Positions 26,535-35,193 of a stretch of 64,000 bases of DNA are shown piece by piece. Positions within the stretch are counted from its first letter, which is position 1; each line of letters opens with the position of its first letter. The stretch spans positions 1-64,000 of the forward strand of contig SHYX01000008.1 of the NCBI GenBank assembly GCA_009692585.1. Reading direction: 5' to 3'. A program made the translations under genes and the position numbers. The stretch is from Myxococcales bacterium. GTDB taxonomy: Bacteria; Myxococcota; UBA796; SXON01. Under the pieces are notes generated by a model. It had not been told where the DNA came from. It searched no databases and saw only the letters and a program-made list of their open reading frames with translations.

Positions 26535-27404
26535 ATGACCCCGCTGATTCCCTACTTCGAGGACCCGGCCTTCACAATTCCGTTCATCGGGCTGGAGATC
26601 CACGCCTTCGGTATTCTTGTCGCGACGGGATTCATGATAGGGGGTCGGGTGGCGCAGCAGCGCGCCGATCAGTTCGGCGGCAGCGGCGAGGCCGTGAATC
26701 GGCTGATCGGGTGGCTGGTCCTCGGCGTGTTCCTCGGCGGCCACTGGGGTCATCTGCTGATGTACAAGCCCGGGGAGCTTGCCGGTGAGGGACAGCGTTT
26801 CGCGACGATGTTCGCCATGCTCGCGGGCGGGAGGCTCCCGCACGGCGACGAGTGGCCGGTCCTGCTCCAGTTCCAGCATGGCCTGTCGAGCTTTGGCGGC
26901 TTCGCGGTCTGCGTGGCGCTGACCATCTGGTTCTTTCGCAAGGAACGGCTTCCGTTCTGGCCAAACGCCGACGGCGTCGCGTTCGGTCTGACGCTCGGCT
27001 GGTTTTTCGGCCGGATGGGGTGCTTCACGGCCCATGATCACGCCGGGACCCCGACGGACTTCTACCTGGGCGTGTACGGGATGTGTCCGCCCGTGGGCGC
27101 CGACGAGACGGTCGCGTGTCACGACCTGGGCCTGTACGAGGCCATCTGGTCGATCAGCGTCTTCGGCCTGTTCCTTCTCTTCGGCCGCAAACCGCGCCCC
27201 AGCGGGTTCTACGTCGGGATGCTCGCCGCCCTCTACGGGCCCTATCGGTTCGTATCGGACTTCTGGCGGCCCCACGAGACCGACACCCGCTACGCCGGTC
27301 TCACCCCCGCCCAGTACGGCTCGATCATCGTGACCCTGATCGCGGTGTGGGTGCTCGGTACCAAGGTTCGCGGCACCAAGGCGCGGCCCTTCGCCGCCCC
27401 GTAG
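26535..27404 (+). CDS. lgt: Prolipoprotein diacylglyceryl transferase (Lgt), variant active site
   Basis: ATG at 26535 gives 289 residues with about seven membrane helices. The Lgt hallmarks are present but altered. In the first motif the sequence is GLSSFGGF where E. coli Lgt has SFHGG, so His103 becomes Phe. In the second it reads GRMGCFTAHDHAG where E. coli has GRxGNFxNGE, so Asn146 becomes Cys. The final GPYRFVSDFWR corresponds to FRIIVEFFR, keeping Arg239 but with Asp for Glu243. Lgt transfers diacylglycerol from phosphatidylglycerol to the lipobox Cys, the first step of lipoprotein maturation. Many of the window's genes encode lipoproteins. Variant forms of this kind are known in deltaproteobacteria; whether this copy is the active enzyme cannot be judged. 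Confidence 0.85.
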   Translation: MTPLIPYFEDPAFTIPFIGLEIHAFGILVATGFMIGGRVAQQRADQFGGSGEAVNRLIGWLVLGVFLGGHWGHLLMYKPGELAGEGQRFATMFAMLAGGRLPHGDEWPVLLQFQHGLSSFGGFAVCVALTIWFFRKERLPFWPNADGVAFGLTLGWFFGRMGCFTAHDHAGTPTDFYLGVYGMCPPVGADETVACHDLGLYEAIWSISVFGLFLLFGRKPRPSGFYVGMLAALYGPYRFVSDFWRPHETDTRYAGLTPAQYGSIIVTLIAVWVLGTKVRGTKARPFAAP

Positions 27405-27410
27405 ATCCCG

Positions 27411-28169
27411 TCAGAATCGGGCGCCGGCCCCGGTACGGATGAAGACGCCCTCGATGTTGAGCATCGCAACGTCGCCAAGTTCGAGAGGCGCGTTCCACGC
27501 GTAGCCAACCTCTAGATGGAAGGTCACCTCCACCCGATCGCCGCGCACCGGCGCCGCAGCCTGCATGCCCAGGGCGGCGGTGGCCCCGGCGGTGGCCCCC
27601 TCCAGCTCCATCTGACCGGGGTTGTCGTCGACGTCCGGGTCGTCGTCGATGCGGAGGAGGCCCACCACCAGCTGGCCCTGCGCCAGGCCGTAGAGGCCGA
27701 AATAGGGCGACGGCGCCCACGCGGACTTCAGGCCCACGAAAAACTGGTCCTGGTAGTAAGCGGTCTGGAAAAAGTCGGCGGTGTCGCCGTCCGCCACGAA
27801 GTGGGACATGCCCGCGCCGTTGGCCGAGGCGCCGACGAACGGAGTGATCCACGGGGCGACGCGGTAGCCGACGCGGAGGCCCGCGGCCGTCGCGCCGCTG
27901 CCGTTGAACTCGCGGAGCGCGGAGTCCTCCAACACGAGGCCGGCGACGTGAAGGTCGACCTCCCAGGGTTTCACGCGCGGGATGTCGAGGTCCACTGCGA
28001 CCGAGGCGACCAACAGCGCGTCGGGGGTCGGCGCCGGCGCGTCGGGGGTCGGCGCCGGCGTGTCGGGGGTCGGCGCCGGCGCGTCGGGGGTCGGCGCCGG
28101 CGCGTCGGGGGTCGGCGCCGGCGCGTCGGGGGTCGGCTGGGCGAGCGCCAGGGCGATGAGGCTGAGCAT
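27411..28169 (-). CDS. Outer-membrane beta-barrel with PTPDAPA repeat spacer
   Basis: ATG at 28169, with GGAG upstream and a 3-bp gap from the stop of the propeller lipoprotein; 252 residues. MLSLIALALAQ is a short uncharged signal. It is followed by six copies of the heptapeptide PTPDAPA (residues ~12-50) and then a barrel of about 10-12 strands ending VFIRTGAGARF. The barrel includes TAAGLRVGYRVAPWITPFVGA and ATAALGMQAAAPV, like OmpA/OmpW-sized proteins. The Pro-Asp linker probably spans the periplasm. It is the last gene of a three-gene leftward set with two propeller lipoproteins and converges on lgt with 6 bp between stops. Confidence 0.8.
   Translation of the reverse strand: MLSLIALALAQPTPDAPAPTPDAPAPTPDAPAPTPDTPAPTPDAPAPTPDALLVASVAVDLDIPRVKPWEVDLHVAGLVLEDSALREFNGSGATAAGLRVGYRVAPWITPFVGASANGAGMSHFVADGDTADFFQTAYYQDQFFVGLKSAWAPSPYFGLYGLAQGQLVVGLLRIDDDPDVDDNPGQMELEGATAGATAALGMQAAAPVRGDRVEVTFHLEVGYAWNAPLELGDVAMLNIEGVFIRTGAGARF
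28018..28137 (-). repeat. 21-bp tandem repeat (five full units plus a partial)
   Basis: Five consecutive, almost identical 21-bp units (GCGTCGGGGGTCGGCGCCGGC on the plus strand) run from 28018, followed by a 15-bp partial unit. One unit has GTG for GCG. The array lies in frame in the preceding coding sequence and encodes the PTPDAPA heptapeptide. Unit length is a multiple of three, so copy-number change would lengthen or shorten the spacer without breaking the frame. Confidence 0.9.
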
Positions 28170-28171
28170 GG

Positions 28172-29725
28172 TCACTCCGCGGCCGCGCGACGCGGCAGGA
28201 TGGGGGTCTCGGCGAAACGAAGGGTGGCAAAGCCGGTGGCCGTGGTGAGGGTGTCGTCGGCCGGATCGAGGAAGCTGAGACTCCCCAGGGCGCTGTCCTG
28301 CACCACCACGAAGCCACCACCGGGCGTCGCCGCGATGCTGACGGGCGGTGCCGGCAGTTCGATCGGCACCGCGGAGGCGTCGTCGAGGCGCACCTTCAGG
28401 ATGGTGTCCAGCTCGCTCAGCAACAGGAGCGCGTAGTCGGCCACATCGCCTTCGATGGTGGCGAACCCGACCGGGGCTGACTCGAGGACCAGCGCGACCG
28501 GCTCCGGCACGTCCTCCGCCCCCGGGGCCGCGATGGTGAAGATGCCGAAGCCGTAGTGGCTGTCGTAGAAGTCGCCGGAGGCGGTCTCCGCGCGCATCGT
28601 CGCCACCGCATGCCGCGTGCCGGCGAGCATCTCGATGATCGGGTTCTCGGCACGCTGTTCGGCCCAATCGCCGCTGAGCGCGTCGACCATGATGACGTCC
28701 TTGTAGCCGCTCTGAAGGTCGTTGTAGAAGAGCGCGCCCGACGCCGTCATCACGCCGGCCGACGCCGGTTCTTCGATCTCGATGCTCTGCAACTCGAAGA
28801 ACTCGTGCTCGATGACGTCGATCTGGGCCCGACCGGCGTAGGCGACCAGCGTGCGGTCGTTCACGACGTCTTCCAGCAGCACCGAGGGCGCACCGGAGAG
28901 CTCCAGGAGGTCGATGGATTCGGCCTGCAGGTCGAGGACGTACAGATCCGTCGAGGACTCGATGCTGACCAACGCGTAGCGTCCGTCCGCGACGATCACC
29001 ACGTCGTTGGGCGTGATGGCCTGGTCGGCGTCGAGGGTGAGTGGGTAGGTGACGCAGGTGCTCCACGCGTCGCAACCGTCCGAACCCGTCGCCAGGTCGA
29101 TGACGGCGACATGGCTTCGCGAGAGAATCACCGCGCGGCGGTTGTCGGCGGTGAAGAGCACCGACTCCGGCGCGAAGCCGACGGGCACCCGATGGACCGT
29201 GGCGTCGCCGTCGACGAAGGTGACCTCGTTGAGGTTGAGGAAGCCGTCGAACTGCACGTCCTCGGCGCTGTCGGGATCGACGTACAAGGCCGCGAGGCTG
29301 GAGTCGGCCGTCCACGCCACCGCGTTGAGCGTGGCGGACACCCGCGGCAAGGCCCCGTCGCCGACCCGCTCCCCGTCTCGCACCAGCACCATCTCGCGCT
29401 CGGTGGTGAGCCGACTCGACGGGCAGTCGCCGGGGTAGACGATCTCCGGGTCGTCATCCTCGCAGGCCTGCCAGGAGGTCGACACCAACACGCTGGACCC
29501 GTCCGGCGCCGCCAGGAGCCGCTCGGGGGCGCCCCCGTCCAGGTCCACCTCGGACCAGGTGCCGTCGGGCAGCACACGCACCAGCGCGCCGGCGACGCCG
29601 AGGCGCACGTACACCCCGTCCGAAAGCACGGCCACAGCAGGGTCCCAGAGGGCATCGTGGGTACGGGTGTCGCCCTCGGGGAACACCCAGGGATCGCATC
29701 CCGCGAGGAGGAGGAAGCTCAGCAT
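28172..29725 (-). CDS. Beta-propeller lipoprotein (paralogue of the next upstream gene)
   Basis: ATG at 29725 gives 517 residues beginning MLSFLLLAGC, a nine-residue signal before Cys. The body is a repeated four-strand propeller pattern (PDGSSVLVST, TADSSLAALYVD, TADNRRAVILS, ADGRYALVSIES, TASGALFYNDL, PGGGFVVVQDS). The stretch LNEVTFVDGDATVHRVPVGF aligns with FNEVSFVRTDPATHFPMAVG of the upstream gene, showing tandem duplication. It lies 8 bp downstream of that paralogue. Propellers of this sort act as binding platforms; no catalytic motif is visible. The longer upstream frame is rejected because it runs inside the previous gene. Confidence 0.8.
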   Translation of the reverse strand: MLSFLLLAGCDPWVFPEGDTRTHDALWDPAVAVLSDGVYVRLGVAGALVRVLPDGTWSEVDLDGGAPERLLAAPDGSSVLVSTSWQACEDDDPEIVYPGDCPSSRLTTEREMVLVRDGERVGDGALPRVSATLNAVAWTADSSLAALYVDPDSAEDVQFDGFLNLNEVTFVDGDATVHRVPVGFAPESVLFTADNRRAVILSRSHVAVIDLATGSDGCDAWSTCVTYPLTLDADQAITPNDVVIVADGRYALVSIESSTDLYVLDLQAESIDLLELSGAPSVLLEDVVNDRTLVAYAGRAQIDVIEHEFFELQSIEIEEPASAGVMTASGALFYNDLQSGYKDVIMVDALSGDWAEQRAENPIIEMLAGTRHAVATMRAETASGDFYDSHYGFGIFTIAAPGAEDVPEPVALVLESAPVGFATIEGDVADYALLLLSELDTILKVRLDDASAVPIELPAPPVSIAATPGGGFVVVQDSALGSLSFLDPADDTLTTATGFATLRFAETPILPRRAAAE

Positions 29726-29733
29726 GGTCGCCT

Positions 29734-31278
29734 CTAGTGCTCGATGTCGCTGTTGAGCTCGAACCCGGTGATGGTGTCGAGCGAATCGGTGGTGGCGTCG
29801 TAGAACGAGATCCGCCCGAGCTCGTGCGCCTGGCTGGCCCACGCGACATCGTGTCCCGGCAGCGTGCCGATGAACGCCGGTTGGCTGGGAAGCGAAACGG
29901 TCGTCGGGATGAGGGTGCTGAAGTCCACGGCTTCGAGCAGATCGTAGCCATCGAGGATGAAGAAGCCGTACCGGTCGTCGTCGGTGACCGTGTACCCGGT
30001 AGGCTCTGACGGCAGAAGCAGCCGGTTTTCACCGATGCTCGCGGTCTCGAGCAGCGTCAGCGCCCACTTGTTGTAGAAGGGGTCGTTGGCGTCAGCATCG
30101 TCGGTGTTCCCCCTGGTGTGGAACACCAGGGCGGTGGTGCCCGCGGGGCTGAGCCCGACGCTGGCCACCGGCTTGACGAGACTGCGGGTGTCGAAATCGG
30201 TGGTGCCGACCTCCCAGATGCTCAGCGCGTCGATGGCGGCCGCGTTGGTGTAGAGCAACGCCCGCTCCCCGTCGCCGGTGAAGGTGATGCTGCCGAAGGG
30301 CAGGTCGACGGGGAAGTCCACGACGTCGGGGGTGGCATAGGGATTGGTCAGGTCATAGGACCAGATCTGACGAGCCGAACGCGCCATCACCGCGAGGAAG
30401 GCGTTGTCGACCGTCACGTCCATGTCGGTGGGGTCGGTCCCGACCACCACGCGGTCGATCACCCCGTTGTCGAGATCGACGACCAGCAGATCGTCGGCGC
30501 CGCGCTGCCGCACGAAGGCGTACCTGCCGTCCGGGGTGAGTACGACCTCCTCCGCCACCGGCGGGTCGGCGTCGTCTTCGACCAGCGGGATGATCGTGCG
30601 GGCAGGCGTGTCACCGGCCAGCTCGACCACCGCCAGGGCGCCATCGCTCACCACGACCGCGCGGCGACCGTCGTCACTCCACCGCACCCCTGCCGGGTCG
30701 TAGCCGACGGCCATCGGGAAGTGGGTGGCGGGGTCGGTGCGGACGAAGCTGACCTCGTTGAAGCTGGTGACGCCGCCGGAGCTGCCCATCGACTCCGCGT
30801 CGGGGTCGAACCAGGCCATCGCCCATTCGCCGTTGGGAGAGAGCGACAGCTGGTTCATGTTGTCGCGGATCTCGACTGGAAAGACCTCCAGGGTCTCCGC
30901 GTACACGATGCTGACGGCGTCGTCACCCTCATCGAGCGTGACCGCAAGACGATAATCGCTGGTCGTCTGGACCGTGGACGGGATGCGTCCCACCTCGACG
31001 GTGACCACCTGCAGCGAGCTCACCGCGATGCGGGTGAGGGTGTCGCGGTCGGGGTTGGCGACGAACACGTACTGGTCGGTCGCGGCCGGGGCCAACTTCA
31101 GGTAGTCCGACTCATCCTCGGACGGCGTGCCGGTGTCGCCGTCCTCGTCCTCCGACGGCCCTGCGGTGGCACCCGAGTCCTGGGAGAACCCCGCCGAGTC
31201 GAACGCGGCCTCGCCGTCCATGGACGATTCGCAGGCGCCAAGGGCCAGGATCAAGGGGAAAAGGGACCGAGTGGGCAT
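29734..31278 (-). CDS. YVTN/YncE-like beta-propeller lipoprotein
   Basis: ATG at 31278 with GGAG at -8; 514 residues. MPTRSLFPLILALGAC is a typical lipoprotein signal, followed by an acidic Ser/Asp/Glu-rich spacer (residues ~20-60) that positions the domain away from the membrane. The propeller shows repeated strands YVFVANPDRDTLTRI, SDYRLAVTLDEGDDAVSIV, PDGRYAFVRQRGADDLLVVD, DNAFLAVMARSARQIW and GERALLYTNAAA, as in YVTN/YncE-like proteins. It heads the set propeller-propeller-barrel. Downstream genes follow with gaps of 8 and 3 bp, so one transcript is likely. Ligand unknown. Confidence 0.85.
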   Translation of the reverse strand: MPTRSLFPLILALGACESSMDGEAAFDSAGFSQDSGATAGPSEDEDGDTGTPSEDESDYLKLAPAATDQYVFVANPDRDTLTRIAVSSLQVVTVEVGRIPSTVQTTSDYRLAVTLDEGDDAVSIVYAETLEVFPVEIRDNMNQLSLSPNGEWAMAWFDPDAESMGSSGGVTSFNEVSFVRTDPATHFPMAVGYDPAGVRWSDDGRRAVVVSDGALAVVELAGDTPARTIIPLVEDDADPPVAEEVVLTPDGRYAFVRQRGADDLLVVDLDNGVIDRVVVGTDPTDMDVTVDNAFLAVMARSARQIWSYDLTNPYATPDVVDFPVDLPFGSITFTGDGERALLYTNAAAIDALSIWEVGTTDFDTRSLVKPVASVGLSPAGTTALVFHTRGNTDDADANDPFYNKWALTLLETASIGENRLLLPSEPTGYTVTDDDRYGFFILDGYDLLEAVDFSTLIPTTVSLPSQPAFIGTLPGHDVAWASQAHELGRISFYDATTDSLDTITGFELNSDIEH

Positions 31279-31382
31279 GTCGACTCCAGCACCGAGCATA
31301 TAGCAAGAAGCGGGCCAACCGAAAGCGTTTGCCGGAGAAGCATCGGTCGACCGCAGGATTCCTCCCGCGTCCTTCCCCCTCC

Positions 31383-32708
31383 CTACGTGGGCTTGGCCTC
31401 CGCCGTGACATCGGCGCCTTCCCGCTCTGGCACCTCCAGCCATCCGCGCAGGAACAGCATCAGCACCGGCGCCGCCACCGTCATCAGCCCGATCACCAGC
31501 CACATGGTGGTGCTCTCACGCGGGCCGTCCTTGGGGCACCAGGTCATGAGGAACCAGCCCGACATGTAGCCGGCCCCCATCTTCGCCACGAACATCGGCA
31601 CTTCTGCGAGCCCCATGTACGAAGACTCACGCCCACGGGGCGCCACCGTCGCGGTGTACTCGTAGAGCCGCGGCGACCACACCACTTCGCCAATCGACAA
31701 CGCCACGATGAACACCACGCTGGCGGTGACGCTGGTCGAAAAAGCCATCGCGAACACCGACAGCGCCGACACCAACGCCCCGGCGACGATGACCGGGTAG
31801 GGCTTGAATTGTCGGGTCAGGAGCGTCGCGAACGGGGTCAGCACGATGACCATCAACGGGTTGATGGACCAGTAGCTGGCGAAGTGAAAGTCCTCGCCGA
31901 ACTCGCGGAGCGCGTACTTGGGCCAGGTGGTGTGCGCGTGCTGGAAGATCAGGCGCACGAAGGTGAGCAGGGCGACAAAACTGAGGAAGCGCCAGAACGC
32001 ACTCTCCGAGAGCACCTCCTGTGCGATCCGCAACGGATTGCCGAGCGGAGGCGGAGGGCCGAGCCCAGGTGGGGCCGGGCGCAAGCACAGCGCCAGCCCA
32101 ACGTTGAGTGTCGAGCAGCAGGCGCCGACCGCAAACACCGCCTGAGAGCTGCTGAAGTGCTTGCCACCGACCTCCATGCCTTCCTTGAAGAATTCCCGGA
32201 AGCCGTCGATGAGCGGGCCCTGCATCGCCGCGCCCACGTTCATCAGCACGTAGTAGATCGAGAAGGCGAACGCCACCGTCGCGGCGGTGGTGTAGCTGCG
32301 CACCGCCGCGTTCATGGTGGGCTTCATCGAGCCGATGCCCCACACCGCCAACGCAAGCGCCAGGTACACGCCCCCCAAGGTCGGCGTCAGCGCCAGAAAC
32401 CAGCGCCCGACCATCGTGGAGATCGCCGCCACCAGGAGCGCCCGGCGCACGCCCATGGCGTCGGCGACAAAACCGGCCAGAAACACCACCAGCGAGATCG
32501 CCGTCTGCCACCCGCCGGTGACGGCACCCGCCTGCGCATCGTCCAACGCATGGTCGTCCGAGAGGAAGATCGCCAGGAGCGAGTAGATCGCGAAGTAGCC
32601 GATCGACTCGAACAGCTTCATCGCGTAGACGATCCACAGTTCGCGCGGCGAACGAGCCAGGGACCGAAGGTCGGACGCGAGCGTGGCGAGGCCGGTGCGG
32701 ATGGACAC
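31383..32708 (-). CDS. Major facilitator superfamily transporter
   Basis: 441 residues, about 12 membrane helices in two halves. The A-type loop motif between helices 2 and 3 reads GFVADAMGVRRALL (G-x3-D-x-x-G-x-R-R), the MFS signature. Cytoplasmic linker LRPAPPGLGPPPPLGNPLR separates the halves. The second half contains VLSESAFWRFLSFVALLTFVRLIFQH. The pattern is closest to the POT/PTR-like and sugar-phosphate branches, but the ExxER motif of POT transporters is not evident, so the substrate is left open. It begins 52 bp before the divergent thiE-like gene and ends about 100 bp upstream of the propeller set. Confidence 0.85.
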   Translation of the reverse strand: MSIRTGLATLASDLRSLARSPRELWIVYAMKLFESIGYFAIYSLLAIFLSDDHALDDAQAGAVTGGWQTAISLVVFLAGFVADAMGVRRALLVAAISTMVGRWFLALTPTLGGVYLALALAVWGIGSMKPTMNAAVRSYTTAATVAFAFSIYYVLMNVGAAMQGPLIDGFREFFKEGMEVGGKHFSSSQAVFAVGACCSTLNVGLALCLRPAPPGLGPPPPLGNPLRIAQEVLSESAFWRFLSFVALLTFVRLIFQHAHTTWPKYALREFGEDFHFASYWSINPLMVIVLTPFATLLTRQFKPYPVIVAGALVSALSVFAMAFSTSVTASVVFIVALSIGEVVWSPRLYEYTATVAPRGRESSYMGLAEVPMFVAKMGAGYMSGWFLMTWCPKDGPRESTTMWLVIGLMTVAAPVLMLFLRGWLEVPEREGADVTAEAKPT

Positions 32709-32759
32709 GCCGGAGGGTAGCCCGTGCGCCCGACCGCGGCCGGTTGGTTACCCCCGGGC

Positions 32760-33290
32760 ATGCGCATCCTGGTGATCACCGACGGGGGCGAGGCGCTGGC
32801 CCAGAAGGTGCACGCGCTCGGCGACGCAGGCGCCAGCGTGCTGATACGCGAACCCGCCCTGCCGCCGGGCTTGCCGCTGGACCGGGTGATCCTCCACGCC
32901 CGGATGCCGGGCGCCGCCGCGGTCGCGCACGCGCTGCACCTGTCGGCCGACATGGACGTGGTCAGCTGGCGCGCGCGGTTCGCCGGCCCCCTCGGCGTCA
33001 GCGCGCACTCCCGGGAAGCCGCCCTCGCCGCGCTGGCGGCGGGCGCCGACTACGCGCTGCTCTCGCCCATCTTCGCGGCCCGCCACGGTCGGGACGCGCT
33101 AGGCCCCGGGGGGCTCGCCGGCCTCTGGGCCCTGGGCGGCGTCCTGCCCGAACACCTGGGAATCTGTCGTGACCATGGTGCGCTTGGAGTCGCCGTCCAG
33201 AGCCACATCTGGCGCGCCACCGACCCGATCGCGGCGCTGCGATCCTACCGGCCGACGACCCCGCCGACGGGGCTGGACGCCGAGCCGTAG
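32760..33290 (+). CDS. ThiE/TenI-like thiamine-phosphate synthase family protein
   Basis: ATG at 32760 ([10 protein letters not shown]) gives 176 residues, shorter than the ~210 typical of ThiE. Homologous landmarks are [29 protein letters not shown], matching the G-V/C-S-x-H and GADYxxxGPxF motifs, and [22 protein letters not shown], matching the C-terminal phosphate-binding region. The pyrophosphate-binding R(D/E)K segment near the N-terminus is reduced to [10 protein letters not shown]. ThiE couples HMP pyrophosphate to thiazole phosphate; TenI-type relatives aromatise the thiazole. Either is possible, but the shortening favours a TenI-like role. The last 46 bp overlap thiG on the opposite strand. 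Confidence 0.75.
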   Translation: MRILVITDGGEALAQKVHALGDAGASVLIREPALPPGLPLDRVILHARMPGAAAVAHALHLSADMDVVSWRARFAGPLGVSAHSREAALAALAAGADYALLSPIFAARHGRDALGPGGLAGLWALGGVLPEHLGICRDHGALGVAVQSHIWRATDPIAALRSYRPTTPPTGLDAEP

Positions 33291-34012
33291 AGCTTCTTCG
33301 GGATCCGTCCCGCCTCGAACGCGAGGCGTCCGCCTTCGACGCCCAGCCGCATCGCGTGGGCCATCTTGACCGGGTCTGACGCGCCCGCAACTGCCGTGTT
33401 CAGGAGCACCGCCGTCACCCCCATCTCAAGGGCGATCGCGACATCGCTGGCGGTGCCCACACCGGCGTCGACGATGACGGGGACCTTGGCTTGTTCGAGG
33501 ATGATCTGCAGGTTCCACGGATTGCGGATGCCCAGGCCCGAGCCGATGGGCGCGGCGAGGGGCATCACCGCGGCACAGCCGATGTCCGCGAGTTGCTTGC
33601 ACGCCACGGGGTCGTCAGTCACGTACGGGAGCACCACGAACCCGTCGCGGACCAGCACGCGCGCCGCTTCGAGCGTGCCCTCGACATCCGGGAAAAGCGT
33701 ATCGGAGTCGCCGATGACCTCGAGCTTGACCCAGTTGGTGCCCAACAGTTCGCGAGCGAGCCTGGCGGTGAGCACGGCGTCTTCGGCGGTGAAACAACCG
33801 GCGGTGTTCGGCAGGATGTGGACCTTGTCGCGGTCGATGAAGTCGAGGATGTTTTCCCCCGGGGGGGCGCCCAGGTCCACGCGGCGGATGGCGAGGGTGA
33901 CCATCTCGGTGGCGCCCGCCAGGTGACAATCGCGCATCACCGCGAAGGACGGGTACTTTCCGGTGCCGAGGACGAGGCGAGAGGTGAAGCTACGGTCGGC
34001 GAGGGTCCACAT
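33245..34012 (-). CDS. thiG: Thiazole synthase ThiG
   Basis: 255 residues, the standard ThiG length. Signature segments are [27 protein letters not shown] (family motif near residue 50), [35 protein letters not shown] (Schiff-base Lys) and [22 protein letters not shown], with [21 protein letters not shown] forming the phosphate-binding end of the TIM barrel. It condenses deoxyxylulose 5-phosphate, dehydroglycine and ThiS thiocarboxylate to the thiamine thiazole in the cytoplasm. It starts 14 bp after a lipoprotein gene on the same strand, and its last 46 bp lie antisense to the thiE-like gene. thiS, thiF and thiO are not visible. Confidence 0.95.
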   Translation of the reverse strand: MWTLADRSFTSRLVLGTGKYPSFAVMRDCHLAGATEMVTLAIRRVDLGAPPGENILDFIDRDKVHILPNTAGCFTAEDAVLTARLARELLGTNWVKLEVIGDSDTLFPDVEGTLEAARVLVRDGFVVLPYVTDDPVACKQLADIGCAAVMPLAAPIGSGLGIRNPWNLQIILEQAKVPVIVDAGVGTASDVAIALEMGVTAVLLNTAVAGASDPVKMAHAMRLGVEGGRLAFEAGRIPKKLYGSASSPVGGVVGR

Positions 34013-34026
34013 TCGCGCGGCTTATA

Positions 34027-35193
34027 TCAGCGCGCGCTGTGCACCAAGGAAACCGCGTCGCCGGAGTAGATCCAACTCGTCAGCGGGCGGTCGGCAAACC
34101 AGCGCGGTGCGGTCGGAATCACCGAAAGCCTGACGCCATCGCCGTCCCAGCGGGCGACGGTGCGGCCGACCCCGTGGCCAGCCTGACCGTTGATATCGAC
34201 GACGAAGGCCCCGTGGGCCTCGCCCTCGAAGCGACGCCGGACGTCGGGGAGGCGGGGTGAGAAGGTCACGTCGACCAGCGGGGTCCCCTCCCCGGCCTGG
34301 ATGACCTGGGCACGATCGAGCTCACCCGCCACGAAATGGTAGCGCAAGCTCACCACCGGCCCGGCGCGGACGACCCACCCATCCTCGGCAATCGACCAGC
34401 GCTCTTCCGCGTGCGTCGGCCAGTTCTCGCCGGAGACGAAGCAGGGGCGCTTCAGCACAAAAGCGGTCGCGTCCCCGCTCTGGCAAAAGTCGGCGATCGC
34501 GAAGCCGCCCTGGACCTGCGCCAGGATGTACGCTTCGGGCACGAGCTGCGCCAGCCGATGGAGCTTGCGCCCGACCCCGGCGATGCTGATCTGTGCGCTG
34601 CCACCGATGCGAAAGCGGTACAGGTCCAAAAGCGCAGCCACGCTCGCGCGGCTGTGGCCCATGGTGTTGCCGTTGCGCGGTTGGCTCGGCGCCGTCGGGA
34701 GCGGCCCCGAATAGTGGACATCGGTGGCCTGACCGAGCGGGTTGGTGTACTGGAACCTCAGGTCCGCGCGGGTCGCCGTCCCCGCGTCGGTCACGACGAG
34801 CGCCCCCTGCTGCCGCCGCACGGGCACCTCCGGCACCCAGGACGCCAGGTCGTCGAGGTCCGCGGTGATCGTCTGCTCGCGATCGACGCCGGCGTCCTTC
34901 GCCAGCCACACCGAACGCCCCGGAACATCGACCCTGGCGTACTCGTGCATCACCCAGTCCGGGTGGTCCGACACCAAAACCACATCGAGTGCGTAGCGGA
35001 GCCCCCACACCTGCACGGGCAGCACCGGCCAGGGCACGTTCGGCCCCGTGACGTAGACCACAGCGCCCCCGTCAGCGTTCCGCGGCGCTTCCGACCGGTC
35101 GTAGGCGGCGCGCGCAGCGCCGGTCGCGACCGGAGGGCCCGGCAACACGTCGCGGAGCCCGCAACCGACCAGTAGCAGCAGCGCGGGCGTCAG
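34027..35193 (-). CDS. Lipoprotein of unknown function, probable CTG start overlapping upstream stop
   Basis: The ATG/GTG-only reading starts at GTG 35148 and lacks a signal peptide. In the same frame the 15 codons upstream read CTG-TPALLLLVGC-GLRD, an excellent lipoprotein signal, and CTG at 35193-35191 overlaps the TGA of the upstream barrel gene (CTGA), like the ATGA/GTGA couplings elsewhere. No ATG, GTG or TTG occurs in this frame for at least 40 codons further upstream. The 388-residue product has short beta-rich segments (GLRYALDVVLVSDHPDW, GRSVWLAKDAGVD, DLRFQYTNPLG, PVVSLRYHFVAGEL), Trp-rich strands and a Cys pair, but no family I recognise. It is the last envelope gene before thiG. 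Confidence 0.7.
   Translation of the reverse strand: MTPALLLLVGCGLRDVLPGPPVATGAARAAYDRSEAPRNADGGAVVYVTGPNVPWPVLPVQVWGLRYALDVVLVSDHPDWVMHEYARVDVPGRSVWLAKDAGVDREQTITADLDDLASWVPEVPVRRQQGALVVTDAGTATRADLRFQYTNPLGQATDVHYSGPLPTAPSQPRNGNTMGHSRASVAALLDLYRFRIGGSAQISIAGVGRKLHRLAQLVPEAYILAQVQGGFAIADFCQSGDATAFVLKRPCFVSGENWPTHAEERWSIAEDGWVVRAGPVVSLRYHFVAGELDRAQVIQAGEGTPLVDVTFSPRLPDVRRRFEGEAHGAFVVDINGQAGHGVGRTVARWDGDGVRLSVIPTAPRWFADRPLTSWIYSGDAVSLVHSAR

Noticed and set aside
28018..28137. 21-bp direct repeats as a CRISPR array
   Set aside because: Units are contiguous with no spacers, lie in frame in a coding sequence and encode PTPDAPA.
31329..32720. 463-codon plus-strand frame opposite the MFS transporter
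   Set aside because: The minus-strand product has the MFS loop motif and twelve helices; the other is Arg/His-rich antisense shadow.
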